A stretch of 64,000 nucleotides of DNA from Streptomyces albireticuli. GTDB taxonomy: Bacteria > Actinomycetota > Actinomycetes > Streptomycetales > Streptomycetaceae. Position 1 is the stretch's first letter. Each line of letters begins with the position of its first letter. Below the pieces are notes generated by a model that saw only the letters and a list, made by a program, of their open reading frames with translations, was not told the DNA's origin and did not search any database. The stretch lies in NCBI RefSeq assembly GCF_021228125.1, contig NZ_JAJQQS010000024.1, positions 61,513 to 125,512 of the forward strand. The letters are read 5' to 3'. This document shows, piece by piece, positions 16,824 to 25,539 of this stretch. Both the position numbers and the translations under genes were made by a program.

Positions 16824-17069
16824 GCCGTCCGAACGGGGCGGGGCGGGTTGGTGGTGATGCCCGGGCGGGTGCTTCCGGCACCCGCCCGGGCCGTGCCACC
16901 CCGCCCCCGCCACCCACCGCGGGCACCGCGCCGCGTAGCTGCGCCTCATCGCGTGCGGGAAGCCGGTTTGCCCGGATGATCCGGGCCATCAGACCGGACC
17001 ACAAGGCCTCGGCAGGCCGTGTCCGCCATGTCGGCCACACCGACCGCAGGCCATTGCTTAACTGACCTG

Positions 17070-20000
17070 ATGGCTATCGAACTGACGCTGCTGTGCCGGG
17101 TCTCCTACCGTGACCAGGAGGTCACCGCACCCAGGCTGCGCGGCCTGCTCGCCCTCCTCGCGGGCGAACTGCGCACAGGGTGCAGCACGGCGTGCCTGGT
17201 GGACGGCCTCTGGACGGACAACGAGCCGCTGAACCCCGTGAAGGCACTGCAGACCCTCGTCGCGCGCGCCCGAAGCCTCCTCGGCGCCGGCGTGATCACC
17301 GCCACCGCGACCGGATACCGCCTCACCCTGAGCGAGGAGCAGGTCGACAGCTCCGCCGTCCTGCTCCACGCCGCGGCCGCGGCGGAGCGGCTGCGCAACG
17401 AGGACCCGGCGACGGCGCTCAGCGAAGCCGGGAAGGGCCTGGCGCTGTGGGACGCCGACGGCGCGCGGTGCGACAAGGACGCCCCCGGCGACCCGCTCTC
17501 CGCGTTGCGCGCGGAGCGGGCCCCCGCGTACCGGTCGCTGCTGCGAACCCGCGCCCTGGCCCTCGCGCGGCTCGCCCGCCGGGCCGAGGCCCTCGAACCG
17601 CTCGCGCACCTGGCCCGGGAGCTGCCGCAGGACGAGGAGGTGCTGCTCGCCCTCGTGCGCTGCCAGGCGGCCACCCTCGGGCCCGCCACCGCTCTGGCCA
17701 CATACGACGCCTACCGCCGCGGACTGCGCGAGGAACTCGGAGCCGACCCGGGACCCGCCCTGCAAGGCGTCCACCAGGAACTGCTGCGGGGGACGGCGCC
17801 CGCGGTACGCCGCGGGGTGTCGCACGACCCCAACCCCCTGCTCGGCCGCGACGCCGACACCCTCGCGGTGGCGGAGCTGATACGGACCTCCCGGGTCACC
17901 TCGATCGTCGGACCGGGCGGCCTGGGCAAGACCCGGCTCGCCCACGCGGTGAGCCGCGAGGCGGAGCAACGCGTGGTGCACCTGGTCGGACTCGCCGGTA
18001 TCACCAGCGACGCGGACGTGGCCGGCGAGGTCGCCTCGGCTCTCGGCGTCGGCGAGTCACTGCGCCTGCACACCCTCCCCTCCGCCGTCCCCGCCGAGGT
18101 GCTCACCGGCATCGCGGCCGCACTCGGCCCCGGCCCCGCGCTGCTGGTCCTGGACAACTGCGAGCACGTGATCCGCGGCGCCGCACAACTGGTGCGGGCC
18201 CTGGTGTCGGTCGTCCGCGACCTGCGCGTCCTGACCACCAGCCGGGCTCCCCTCGGCATTTCCGCCGAATCGGTGTACCCGCTGCCGGAGTTGGACCTGC
18301 CGACCACCGTCGAACTCTTCCGGCAACGGGCGCGGGCCGCCCGCCCCGGCGCCGAGCTGCCCACCGGGACGGTGACCGGACTGTGCCGCCGCCTGGACGG
18401 ACTGCCCCTCGCCGTAGAGCTGGCGGCGGCGCGGGTGCGCGTCATGACGGTCGGTGAGATCAGCCACCGGCTGGCGGACCGGTTCGCCCTGCTGCGGGGC
18501 GGGGCACGGGACGCCCCGCCACGCCACCGCACCCTCCACGCCGTCGTCGACTGGAGCTGGAACCTCCTGGACCCCGCGGGGCAGGCGGCACTGCGCGCGC
18601 TGTCGGTCTTCCCCGACGGCTTCACCGCGGACGCCGCCCAGCATCTCCTCGATGACGGCGAGCTCTTCGGCGGCCTGTTCCGCGACGGCCGAGCACTGGA
18701 GACACTCACGGATCTGGTCGACCAGTCGCTGGTCAAAGTGACGGACACCGCCGCCGGCGCGCGCTTCGCGATGCTGGAGACGATACGGGAGTTCTGCACG
18801 GCCCAGCGGGCGCGCTCAGGCGAGGACGACCGCGTGACCCGCCGGTACCTGGCATGGGCGTGCGACTTCGGGACGCGGCATCACGACGCGCTCTTCACGC
18901 CCGCCCCCTTCGGCGCCTGGGAGCGGATCAGAGCCGAGCAGGACAACCTCATCCAGGCGCTGCGACTCGGCCTCGCCCGGCAGGACGGCGCCACGGTCGC
19001 GGCCACCACCGCGGTGCTGGCGACCCTGTGGACCACCGAGGCCAATTACGCCCGCCTCCTCCCGCTCGCCCAGGACGCCGGACCACTGCTCTCCCACTTC
19101 CGGCCCCGGCCCGGCCTCGTCGAGGTCACCCGGACCGCCGCGGCCCTGTGCGCCACGAACCTGTTCCTCGGATTCGGCCCCGGCGCGGCGCGCACCCTCG
19201 TCGCCCTGCGCCGGCTCCCGCCGGCCTCGCCCCACACCCTGGTCGGAGCCCTCTCGACCGTCCTGTGCGCCCTGCCCGGACTCCTGGACCCCGATCACTC
19301 GGTGCTCGACGCCCTGTGCGACCGGGACGAGCCGCTGCTCGCCGGCGCGGCCAACTGCGCGGCCAGCCTCGTATGGGAGAACACCCACGACCCCGACCGC
19401 GCGCTGTCGGCGGCCCGGCGGATGCTCGACGCCTTCAAGGGGCTGCGGATCCCCTCGGTCCAGGTCCTGGCTCCCGCCCGGATGGCCAGGCTGTGCCTGA
19501 GGGCCGAGCAGGGGCACGAAGCACTGCACCATCTGCGCTCGGCACTCCAGGCCCTGGAGGAGCTCGCCGTCCACGGCGCTGACCCGGTCGGCATCCGCTG
19601 GGGCATGGCACTCGCCCACCTGCAGACCGGTGAACTCGAAGAAGCCGAGCACTGGGCGGCACAGGCGATGCTGACCCAGCCGCAGGAGACACCGGACACC
19701 CGCTCACCCGGCCTCGGCGTACGCGCCGAGATCGCACTCGCGCGCGGCGACACCGAAACGGGGCTCCACCTGTGGCGCCAGGCCGCCGAAGGAGCGAGAA
19801 GCGGCGCCGCCGAACCGGTCCCCGACCTCGAAGTGGACCTGGAACCCTGGGCCCTGGAGGTCCAGGCCGCCGCCGTGACCGCCCACGCGCGCCACGGCCG
19901 CCCCGACCTCGTCGAGGACCTCACCGCCTCCCTCCAGGACCGGCTTCCGGCACTCCTGGCACCCCGTACCACCGAGCCGTCCCGGCCGGACAGGGACCCG

Positions 20001-20300
20001 GTGAACCTTCCGCTGTGCGGGGCGCTGCTGCTCGCGCTCGGCATGGCCGACCTCCACCACGGCCCGCGCACCGGCGACGCCCGCCGCACCGGATCGGGAA
20101 CCCGGCTGGTAGCCCTGGCCGAACGCTTCCGCCACCTGCGCGTCTTCCAGCCGACCATGTCCTCCGCGCTGTCCCGGCAGGCGGCCGAACAAGCCGGCAG
20201 GGCCGCGTACGACGAGGCGGTATCGGCCTACGCGGCCCTGGACCGGGACGCACTGCCGGCCGCCGCGCTGACGGCGCTGCGAGAGCGGAACCGGCTCTGA
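17070..20300 (+). CDS. SARP/BTAD-NB-ARC transcriptional regulator
   Basis: A 1076-residue AfsR-like regulator. An OmpR-type DNA-binding domain (about residues 1-95) and a bacterial transcriptional activation domain (95-245) are followed by an NB-ARC ATPase with P-loop GPGGLGKTR and LLVLDNCEH, then a winged helix and a long TPR-like C-terminal region. Such proteins bind 11-bp direct repeats and recruit RNA polymerase. Three 11-bp repeats span its own stop codon and face the secreted-protein gene at 20461, a likely target. I start at ATG 17070, where the DNA-binding domain begins; ATG 17019 is possible and neither has a good ribosome site. The 3' end is duplicated at 28.2 kb. Confidence 0.93.
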   Translation: MAIELTLLCRVSYRDQEVTAPRLRGLLALLAGELRTGCSTACLVDGLWTDNEPLNPVKALQTLVARARSLLGAGVITATATGYRLTLSEEQVDSSAVLLHAAAAAERLRNEDPATALSEAGKGLALWDADGARCDKDAPGDPLSALRAERAPAYRSLLRTRALALARLARRAEALEPLAHLARELPQDEEVLLALVRCQAATLGPATALATYDAYRRGLREELGADPGPALQGVHQELLRGTAPAVRRGVSHDPNPLLGRDADTLAVAELIRTSRVTSIVGPGGLGKTRLAHAVSREAEQRVVHLVGLAGITSDADVAGEVASALGVGESLRLHTLPSAVPAEVLTGIAAALGPGPALLVLDNCEHVIRGAAQLVRALVSVVRDLRVLTTSRAPLGISAESVYPLPELDLPTTVELFRQRARAARPGAELPTGTVTGLCRRLDGLPLAVELAAARVRVMTVGEISHRLADRFALLRGGARDAPPRHRTLHAVVDWSWNLLDPAGQAALRALSVFPDGFTADAAQHLLDDGELFGGLFRDGRALETLTDLVDQSLVKVTDTAAGARFAMLETIREFCTAQRARSGEDDRVTRRYLAWACDFGTRHHDALFTPAPFGAWERIRAEQDNLIQALRLGLARQDGATVAATTAVLATLWTTEANYARLLPLAQDAGPLLSHFRPRPGLVEVTRTAAALCATNLFLGFGPGAARTLVALRRLPPASPHTLVGALSTVLCALPGLLDPDHSVLDALCDRDEPLLAGAANCAASLVWENTHDPDRALSAARRMLDAFKGLRIPSVQVLAPARMARLCLRAEQGHEALHHLRSALQALEELAVHGADPVGIRWGMALAHLQTGELEEAEHWAAQAMLTQPQETPDTRSPGLGVRAEIALARGDTETGLHLWRQAAEGARSGAAEPVPDLEVDLEPWALEVQAAAVTAHARHGRPDLVEDLTASLQDRLPALLAPRTTEPSRPDRDPVNLPLCGALLLALGMADLHHGPRTGDARRTGSGTRLVALAERFRHLRVFQPTMSSALSRQAAEQAGRAAYDEAVSAYAALDRDALPAAALTALRERNRL

Positions 20301-20372
20301 AGCCGCGCTGAAGCCGCTCTGAATCCCAGTGACGACACGCTCTGCGCAGACGTCACGAGACGTCTCGATCCC
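20252..20372. repeat. 121-bp block duplicated at 28237-28357 (copy A)
   Basis: Runs from the last codons of the SARP gene (LPAAA...LRERNRL and the stop) through the three 11-bp repeats and a conserved inverted repeat AGACGTC-N4-GACGTCT (20348-20365). The copy at 28237-28357 is close to identical, including the stop codon; its inverted repeat differs at one base in the right arm plus the spacer. Confidence 0.85.
20295..20341 (+). promoter_or_regulatory. SARP-type triple 11-bp direct repeat and promoter
   Basis: CTCTGAAGCCG (20295-20305), CGCTGAAGCCG (20306-20316) and CTCTGAATCCC (20317-20327) are in exact 11-bp register. Eight bases later comes CACGCT, a plausible -10. SARP activators bind such repeats placed 8 bp before the -10. 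The site overlaps the stop codon of the SARP gene and precedes the secreted-protein gene by about 120 bp. Confidence 0.7.
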
Positions 20373-20460
20373 ACGTGGACAGGTCCCACGAACATCAGGG
20401 GAACGGAGGCGCGCCACATGCCACCCGCCCCTCGAACAACGTCACAGGAGGACGAATCAG

Positions 20461-20871
20461 ATGAACGCCAGGAAATGGGCCTTAGCGATTTCCGCGCTCA
20501 CCGCCGCCGTCGCGGTCGGTGTCCCCCCGGCCATGGCGCAGGCCGAAAGCCGGCACATAGGCGACCTGTGCACCAGCAACGACTACACCACATGTGCCGG
20601 GTCGGCGTCCTTCATCAAGGCGGGGGACCACATGCTGATCTGGGACAACAAAGCTGATCACCACTCGGTCGTCGTCACCGGACAGCGGTCCGACGGGCGG
20701 CCGCTGGAGCTGTGGAACCACTCCGGCTCCGACGGCGACGGGAAGGTCGACCACAACCTCAACCTTCCCGAGAACGGCTGGATCCGCTACAAGGTCTGCC
20801 TGGGGGAGTACGGCACCAAGGACGTCCTCGAGAACACCTGCTCCGTGAGCAAGCTGGAGAACGCCACCTGA
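20461..20871 (+). CDS. Secreted protein downstream of SARP gene
   Basis: A 136-residue exported protein. The signal peptide runs to MAQAES; the mature domain has four Cys (DLCTSNDYTTCAG, YKVCLGEY, NTCSV) and a charged, beta-like core (HMLIWDNKADHHSVVVTGQ). It looks like a small extracellular disulfide-bonded protein; the family is unknown to me. AGGAGG precedes ATG 20461. Its promoter region holds the SARP-type repeats, so activation by the upstream regulator is likely. Confidence 0.78.
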   Translation: MNARKWALAISALTAAVAVGVPPAMAQAESRHIGDLCTSNDYTTCAGSASFIKAGDHMLIWDNKADHHSVVVTGQRSDGRPLELWNHSGSDGDGKVDHNLNLPENGWIRYKVCLGEYGTKDVLENTCSVSKLENAT

Positions 20872-21096
20872 CGAGGTGAGCGCGGCCCGTAGGGAGAAGT
20901 GAACCGGCTGGTGGCGCTCTCGGCCGCTACCAGCCGGCACGGGGGACAGGCATGGCACGGGCGGGGGAGAAGGCCGTGCGCCGGCGGCTGGCCGCGGCCG
21001 CGGACCGTGAGACGGTCCGTGGCCGCACCAGGGGTGGTCAGCCGCCGATGCCGGGAGGTCGCGAGGCCGCGGTGAGAGACGTGGCTTGTGCTGCCG

Positions 21097-21429
21097 CTAT
21101 CCGAACTTCACGTAGGTCGGGTACGGCATGCTGTACTCGCCCGACTGCTGCCGGGAGCCGAGGAACCTGCTGGTCGAGGTGCAGCTGCTGTTGGTGTACA
21201 GCCGGGCGTCGGTGTCGGTGTCATTGTGCGCGTTGCGTGCGCCGCCGGGGATACTCAGGCATTGGCCGTCGGGCGTGGGGCCGAGGACCCTCTCGGCTCC
21301 GGTGTCGCCGCGGGTGTAGAAGAAGGTGCCTTCGGCGGCCTGTGACGGGGTGGCCATGCCGCCCACCAGCATCAGCACGGCTGCTCCGGCGGTCGCCACG
21401 ATCCTGCTCACGTGCCTCGGTGCGTGCAT
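21097..21429 (-). CDS. Small secreted protein
   Basis: A 110-residue exported protein. MHAPRHVSRIVATAGAAVLM and the following LVGGMATPSQA form a signal peptide. The mature part (GTFFYTRGDTGAERVLGPTP, SSCTSTSRFLGSRQQ) has two Cys and resembles small secreted beta-type proteins of Streptomyces. GGAAGGAGA lies about nine bases before the ATG. No operon partner; the tap operon is divergent from it. Confidence 0.75.
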   Translation of the reverse strand: MHAPRHVSRIVATAGAAVLMLVGGMATPSQAAEGTFFYTRGDTGAERVLGPTPDGQCLSIPGGARNAHNDTDTDARLYTNSSCTSTSRFLGSRQQSGEYSMPYPTYVKFG

Positions 21430-21688
21430 AACGAGGTCTCCTTCCCTCTGGAGGGGAGTCAGGGGCCTGCACATCCAGGACAGCAGGGACAACAGCCCCC
21501 TAGGGGAGCTTTTCGCATAATTCACCCGCGAGAGGGTGCCGACGAGACCGCCCGGGGCGGTGCGCCCCGGACCGGACCGGGTGGTGGAGGAAGCGCGCCT
21601 CACGGTGCGCGGACCCTGCCGGACCCCTGGGCTCCCTACGCCGAAGAGTGGGGGTGACACGCATTCATGATGCCCTGAAGGCCGAATT

Positions 21689-21726
21689 CGATGCAGATAC
21701 TGCATCGCTTTGGGTAAGATGAGGCT
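21689..21726 (+). promoter_or_regulatory. Leaderless promoter with operator, tap operon
   Basis: Perfect inverted repeat CGATGCAG-ATA-CTGCATCG (21689-21707), then TAAGAT (21715-21720), a good -10, only six bases before ATG 21727. Transcription would start at or next to the A of the start codon, so the mRNA is probably leaderless. The inverted repeat covers the -35 region and could be the autoregulatory site of the HTH protein encoded next. Confidence 0.65.
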
Positions 21727-22014
21727 ATGGGTTTGGGTTTGGAGGAGTCGCTGCGGCTCACCGTGGCCGCGCTGATGCAGGCGACGGGGGAGTCCCAGCG
21801 GGCGATCGCCACGGCACTCGGGCTGACGCAGACACAGGTCTCGCGCCGCCAGTCCGGGACCACCGCGTGGAGCCTGCGCGACGCCGACGTCCTGGCCGAG
21901 TACTACGGCATCGGCCCCCTGGACCTGCTGGCGGGCCCGACCCGGGCCTGCGAGGCCCTGCCCGCCGCCCGGCGCCGCACCGCCCACACCGAGAAGGAGC
22001 GGTCCGGTGAGTGA
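21727..22014 (+). CDS. Small XRE-type HTH protein, first gene of tap operon
   Basis: A 95-residue protein with one helix-turn-helix (GESQRAIATALGLTQTQVSR, residues 21-40) and a short charged C-terminus. Its stop overlaps the tap start by 8 bp, so the two are translationally coupled. It may autoregulate the operon at the inverted repeat just upstream, or bind telomere DNA. Standard tap-tpg operons that I know do not carry this gene, so its role is an open question. Confidence 0.8.
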   Translation: MGLGLEESLRLTVAALMQATGESQRAIATALGLTQTQVSRRQSGTTAWSLRDADVLAEYYGIGPLDLLAGPTRACEALPAARRRTAHTEKERSGE

Positions 22015-23608
22015 CTTCGACGCGATCGACTCGCTGCTCGCCGCGGTCGGCCCGGAAGCCGAACTCCCCTCACCGCAGCGGCGGCGGGAACTGCGAGAGC
22101 AGGCCCGCCTGCCGAAGGCACAGGTGGCCCGGGCGCTGGGGGTGAGCCCCTCCACGGTCACAGGATGGGAGAGCGGCGGCAGGGCCCCATCCGGCGAGCT
22201 CCGCGCCCAGTACGCCTACCTGCTCGACGGCCTGGCCGCCAAGCTCACCGCCGAGACCGAACCCGAGACCACTCCCGCCCCCGCCCCTGCCGCTCCGTCA
22301 GCCGGCACCCCGAAGGCCGGCGGCCCGCACCCGGAGCCCGCCGAGTCCCCTGCAGGGCCTGCTGGGCCCGCAGGGGGTAGCGAGGGCGATGAGGTGGAGG
22401 TCCTCACTGTGCCGGAGCCGTGTGTGCTCTGCGGTCAGCCGGCCAGGCACCGGGTGGAGGGGTTCGCTCAGCACCTGGACCCGGCCGACTGCCAGGCCAC
22501 CCCTGCCGCGCCGCCCGCCCATCCCGCCATGACGCCCGCCCCGCCCGAGGCCGCCCCGCATGGGGCCGCTCTGGCCGGGAAGTCGGCGGCGCGCCCTTCG
22601 CGTACGCCGTTTCCCGCCGGGCGTGCCAAGGGCCCGGCGCGTCGTGCGTTCCAGGAGCCGTCCGGCCCGGCGGATCTGATCGGCCAGGCGGTCCAGGCCG
22701 CCCTCGCCGAGCACCACGGCGATGTCGACGCGGCCACAGCCGCGTTGCTGAAGCGGGCGATCCCGGACGCGATGCGCCTGCTGGACGAGACCCGTAAGGG
22801 CGCCCGCTACGACATCGTCGCCCACCCCTGGATCCCCGACATCCTCCGCAAGCAGACCTCCCGCGGCCCGGACCAGGTCTGGGAGGCCCGCCCGAAGTGG
22901 ACCCGCGCGGACCTGCCGCCCGGCCGGCACGAGGTGACCGCCCTCGATATCAACGGCGCCTACCTCTCCGCCCTCAAAACCCACCTCCCCCTCGGCCAGC
23001 TCGAACACTCCGCCGGCCTCCCGCACGACCGCCGCCGCGCCGGCATCCACCTCATCACCCCACCCCCGTGGGAGCACGAGACGTTCCTGCCCAACCCCAT
23101 CGGCCAACGCGACGAACCAGGACCCCTCTGGGTCACCGAACCGACCCTGCGCCTGTTGCTGCGCCTGTCGGGCCCGAAGTACGGGTTGTGCGAGCCTCCG
23201 GAGATCCACGAGTCGTACACCTCCGGCGCCACGGAGAACCTGCTGGAGAAGTTCCGCATCGCTCTCAAGGACGCCCGCGACGAGGCCATCGAGCAGGGCG
23301 ACGAGGTGACGCTGGAATACGTGAAGGCGATGTACTCGAAGTTCGTCTCGACGATGGGGGAGTCGAATTACAACCGGGAGCTGTACCGTCCGGACTGGAT
23401 GCACATCATCCGCTCCCAGGCGTTCTCCAACCTGTGGCTGAAGACACTCAAGGCCCATGACGAGGGCCTTACGGTCGTCCGCGCGATGGGCACTGATGAG
23501 CTTCACGTGATCGGTGAATGGCGCCGTGTCTTCCCCGAGGGCCGGGGCGTTACCGAGGTCAAGGTGAAGGACACCTACACCGCCGGAACCGGGGAGGGGG
23601 AGGAGTAG
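22007..23608 (+). CDS. tap: Divergent telomere-associated protein Tap
   Basis: A 533-residue protein, shorter than typical Tap (about 740). Residues 25-60 are an XRE-like HTH (LREQARLPKAQVARALGVSP), as in Tap. A Pro/Ala linker with a possible zinc site (C139, C142, H157, C162) follows. The C-terminal half aligns by motif with Tap: ALDINGAYLSAL (Asp314; IDVNMAF in Tap), FLPNPIGQRDEPGPLWVTEP, YVKAMYSKFVSTMG (residues 438-451) and AMGTDELHV (Asp497). These look like motifs A, B and C of a family B DNA polymerase palm. Tap recruits the terminal protein to the single-stranded 3' end to patch telomeres. Its stop overlaps tpg by one base. Confidence 0.8.
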   Translation: MSDFDAIDSLLAAVGPEAELPSPQRRRELREQARLPKAQVARALGVSPSTVTGWESGGRAPSGELRAQYAYLLDGLAAKLTAETEPETTPAPAPAAPSAGTPKAGGPHPEPAESPAGPAGPAGGSEGDEVEVLTVPEPCVLCGQPARHRVEGFAQHLDPADCQATPAAPPAHPAMTPAPPEAAPHGAALAGKSAARPSRTPFPAGRAKGPARRAFQEPSGPADLIGQAVQAALAEHHGDVDAATAALLKRAIPDAMRLLDETRKGARYDIVAHPWIPDILRKQTSRGPDQVWEARPKWTRADLPPGRHEVTALDINGAYLSALKTHLPLGQLEHSAGLPHDRRRAGIHLITPPPWEHETFLPNPIGQRDEPGPLWVTEPTLRLLLRLSGPKYGLCEPPEIHESYTSGATENLLEKFRIALKDARDEAIEQGDEVTLEYVKAMYSKFVSTMGESNYNRELYRPDWMHIIRSQAFSNLWLKTLKAHDEGLTVVRAMGTDELHVIGEWRRVFPEGRGVTEVKVKDTYTAGTGEGEE

Positions 23609-24183
23609 TGCCGGAGAAGAACCTCGACTTCGGGAAGTTCGGCGCCCGGGGGATCAGGGGCAGCGAGGCCGTGGCCCGCAAGCTCGACGAACTCGCGGGC
23701 GGTATCACCACCCCCGTCACCGCCAGGCGCGGTCTGATGGCGCGCCTGCACTACCTGACCAGGTCCGGCAAGAGCCGTCAGGCCGCCAGGGGCGCCGGGC
23801 TGACGGTCACCGAGCGGACGCTCAAAGCCTGGCTGGAGGGCAAACGCCGCCCGGCGAGGGCCAATCTGGAGCGCATCGACGCCGCGTACCGGGCGGTGCG
23901 CCGCCAGAACGTCGCCCGCCACCTCCTGGCCCGCCTCAACCGCGACGGGCGTGGGACCCGGGTGGAGATCCACCCTCTCAACCAGTCCCAGGTGCCCCGC
24001 CCGTTGCAGCGGGTGGTGGAGTACCGGTCGATGAACGTGCGCCGCTGGGACAAGATCGTCAGTGCGTGGGCGGCCGGTGACCACCAGGGTCTCGATGCCG
24101 CATGGACCGCCGACGTGCTCCCGGACCTGGGCAGCCAGTGGGGCCAGTACGAATACGTCACCAACGTCGGTTTCGCCGCGTAG
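23608..24183 (+). CDS. tpg: Divergent terminal protein Tpg
   Basis: A 191-residue basic protein starting at GTG 23608, which overlaps the tap stop codon. Architecture follows the Streptomyces telomere terminal protein: an N-terminal helix-turn-helix (SRQAARGAGLTVTERTLKAW, then LEGKRRPARANLERID), a basic middle, and a C-terminal part (PLQRVVEYRSMNVRRWDKIV, GLDAAW, LGSQWGQYEYVTNVGF) with Tyr and Ser/Thr residues that could carry the covalent deoxynucleotide. Tpg primes end-patching at telomeres and stays attached to the 5' end. Sequence differs clearly from the classic Tpg, so the assignment rests on architecture, size and operon position. Confidence 0.7.
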   Translation: MPEKNLDFGKFGARGIRGSEAVARKLDELAGGITTPVTARRGLMARLHYLTRSGKSRQAARGAGLTVTERTLKAWLEGKRRPARANLERIDAAYRAVRRQNVARHLLARLNRDGRGTRVEIHPLNQSQVPRPLQRVVEYRSMNVRRWDKIVSAWAAGDHQGLDAAWTADVLPDLGSQWGQYEYVTNVGFAA

Positions 24184-24505
24184 AAGAAGCCCGCAGTGGC
24201 TGATGACTGGAGTACCGGAGCAGCCGAATGTTCCGTCCGGCGAGGGGATTGCTGGACGGAACCTCAACCTTCCGTTCGTTCCGATCCGGCGCTCTCCGCA
24301 GACGAATCCGGGATCAGTCGGCGGATCGCTTAGACGGCCCGCCACCGCTCCGCGTGCGCGGGCGCCCGCCGCATCCGGCCGACGGGAGAGAAACTGCGGG
24401 GAAGGCCCCGGGAGCCGGGCTTGAAGCTGCCGCAGCGGAAGCCTCTACCGTCGTGAGCAGGGCCGGAGACTCCGGCCCGGTGAAGCAACCCGTGTGGGGG
24501 CGGCG
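24184..24505 (+). promoter_or_regulatory. Spacer with MerR-type promoter
   Basis: No gene seen between tpg and the MerR gene. At 24419-24449 a dyad (GCTTGAAGCTG with CAGCGGAAGC) spans TTGAAG (24421) and a -10-like CTCTAC (24443), with the long spacing usual for MerR-activated promoters. It lies about 60 bp before the regulator and may be its autoregulated promoter. Confidence 0.45.
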
Positions 24506-25267
24506 ATGGCCTGGCCGATCGCGGAGGTCGCCCGGATGTCGGGCGTGACGGCGCGGACACTGCGGCATTACGACGAGATCGGTCTGCTGCCGCCGGCCTG
24601 GATCGGTACCAACGGCCACCGCTACTACGAGGAGCGCCAGCTGCTGCGGCTGCAGCAGGTCCTCGTGCTGCGGGCGCTGGGCCTGGGGCTGCCGGAGATC
24701 GGCAGGGTCCTGGCCGCGCAGGTCGACGAGGTGGAGGCCCTGCGGGACCACCACGGCCGGCTGCTCGCCGAGCGCGACCGGCTGGATGTCCTGGCCGGCA
24801 CCGTCGCCCGCACGATCACCGAACTGGAACAGTCCAGGAAGGACGGCACAGACATGATCAGCATCAGCCGACCGGAAAACCTGTTCGAGGGCATCGGGCC
24901 CGCCCGGTGCATGAAGGTCCTGCACGGCTTCCCGGAGCTGGTCGGGGCCGCCGAACGGCACACCTCGGCGTGGAGCGAGGCCGAGATCGCAGCCGACGAG
25001 CGCGAGCGCACCGCGCAGATGATCCGGCTGGCCGAACTGCTGGCCGCCGGCCTGCCCGCCGACGCCGACGAGGTACAGGCCGAGATCGACACCCAGTACC
25101 GGACGCTGGCCCGCATCCGGGCAGCCACCGCCGAGGAGTACCGGGCGATCGGGCGCACCTGCGTGGAGAACGAGCACTGGTACGCGGCGTACGAGTCGAT
25201 CGCGCCGGGCCTGGCCGCGTACCAGCGGGCCGCCATCGAGGCGTACGCCGCGGCCCGGCTGCGCTGA
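24506..25267 (+). CDS. MerR/TipA-like regulator
   Basis: A 253-residue protein. Residues 1-70 are a MerR winged HTH (IAEVARMSGVTARTLRHYDE, IGLLPPAWIGTNGHRYYEER), followed by a dimerisation helix. The C-terminal 140 residues are alpha-helical and match the TipAS antibiotic-binding domain pattern (RTAQMIRLAELLAAG, CVENEHWYAAYESIAPG). TipA-type regulators bind diverse drugs and activate efflux or resistance genes. No transporter is adjacent. Start is ATG 24506; GTG 24494 is also in frame. Confidence 0.9.
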   Translation: MAWPIAEVARMSGVTARTLRHYDEIGLLPPAWIGTNGHRYYEERQLLRLQQVLVLRALGLGLPEIGRVLAAQVDEVEALRDHHGRLLAERDRLDVLAGTVARTITELEQSRKDGTDMISISRPENLFEGIGPARCMKVLHGFPELVGAAERHTSAWSEAEIAADERERTAQMIRLAELLAAGLPADADEVQAEIDTQYRTLARIRAATAEEYRAIGRTCVENEHWYAAYESIAPGLAAYQRAAIEAYAAARLR

Positions 25268-25539
25268 GCCAGGGCGGGGCCGCCGCCACCGGGGGAGCGG
25301 CGGCCCCTGCCCCCGGCATGGGGCCCGCAGCTGACCAGCAGGTGTCCTCGCACGGTCTCGCCCGCGTCCGGGCCGGGCAGCGCAGTGACCGGGACGACGA
25401 CCCGTTCGGCGACGTCGACGAGCAGCGCGGGCAACCACACCTGGCCCGCCTGCCGATCCCAAGGACAGGCCCGGTGGAGCGGGCCCCGGACCGCACACGC
25501 GCCCCCGGGGCTTCCCCTCGCCCGGCTTAGACTCCCCGC

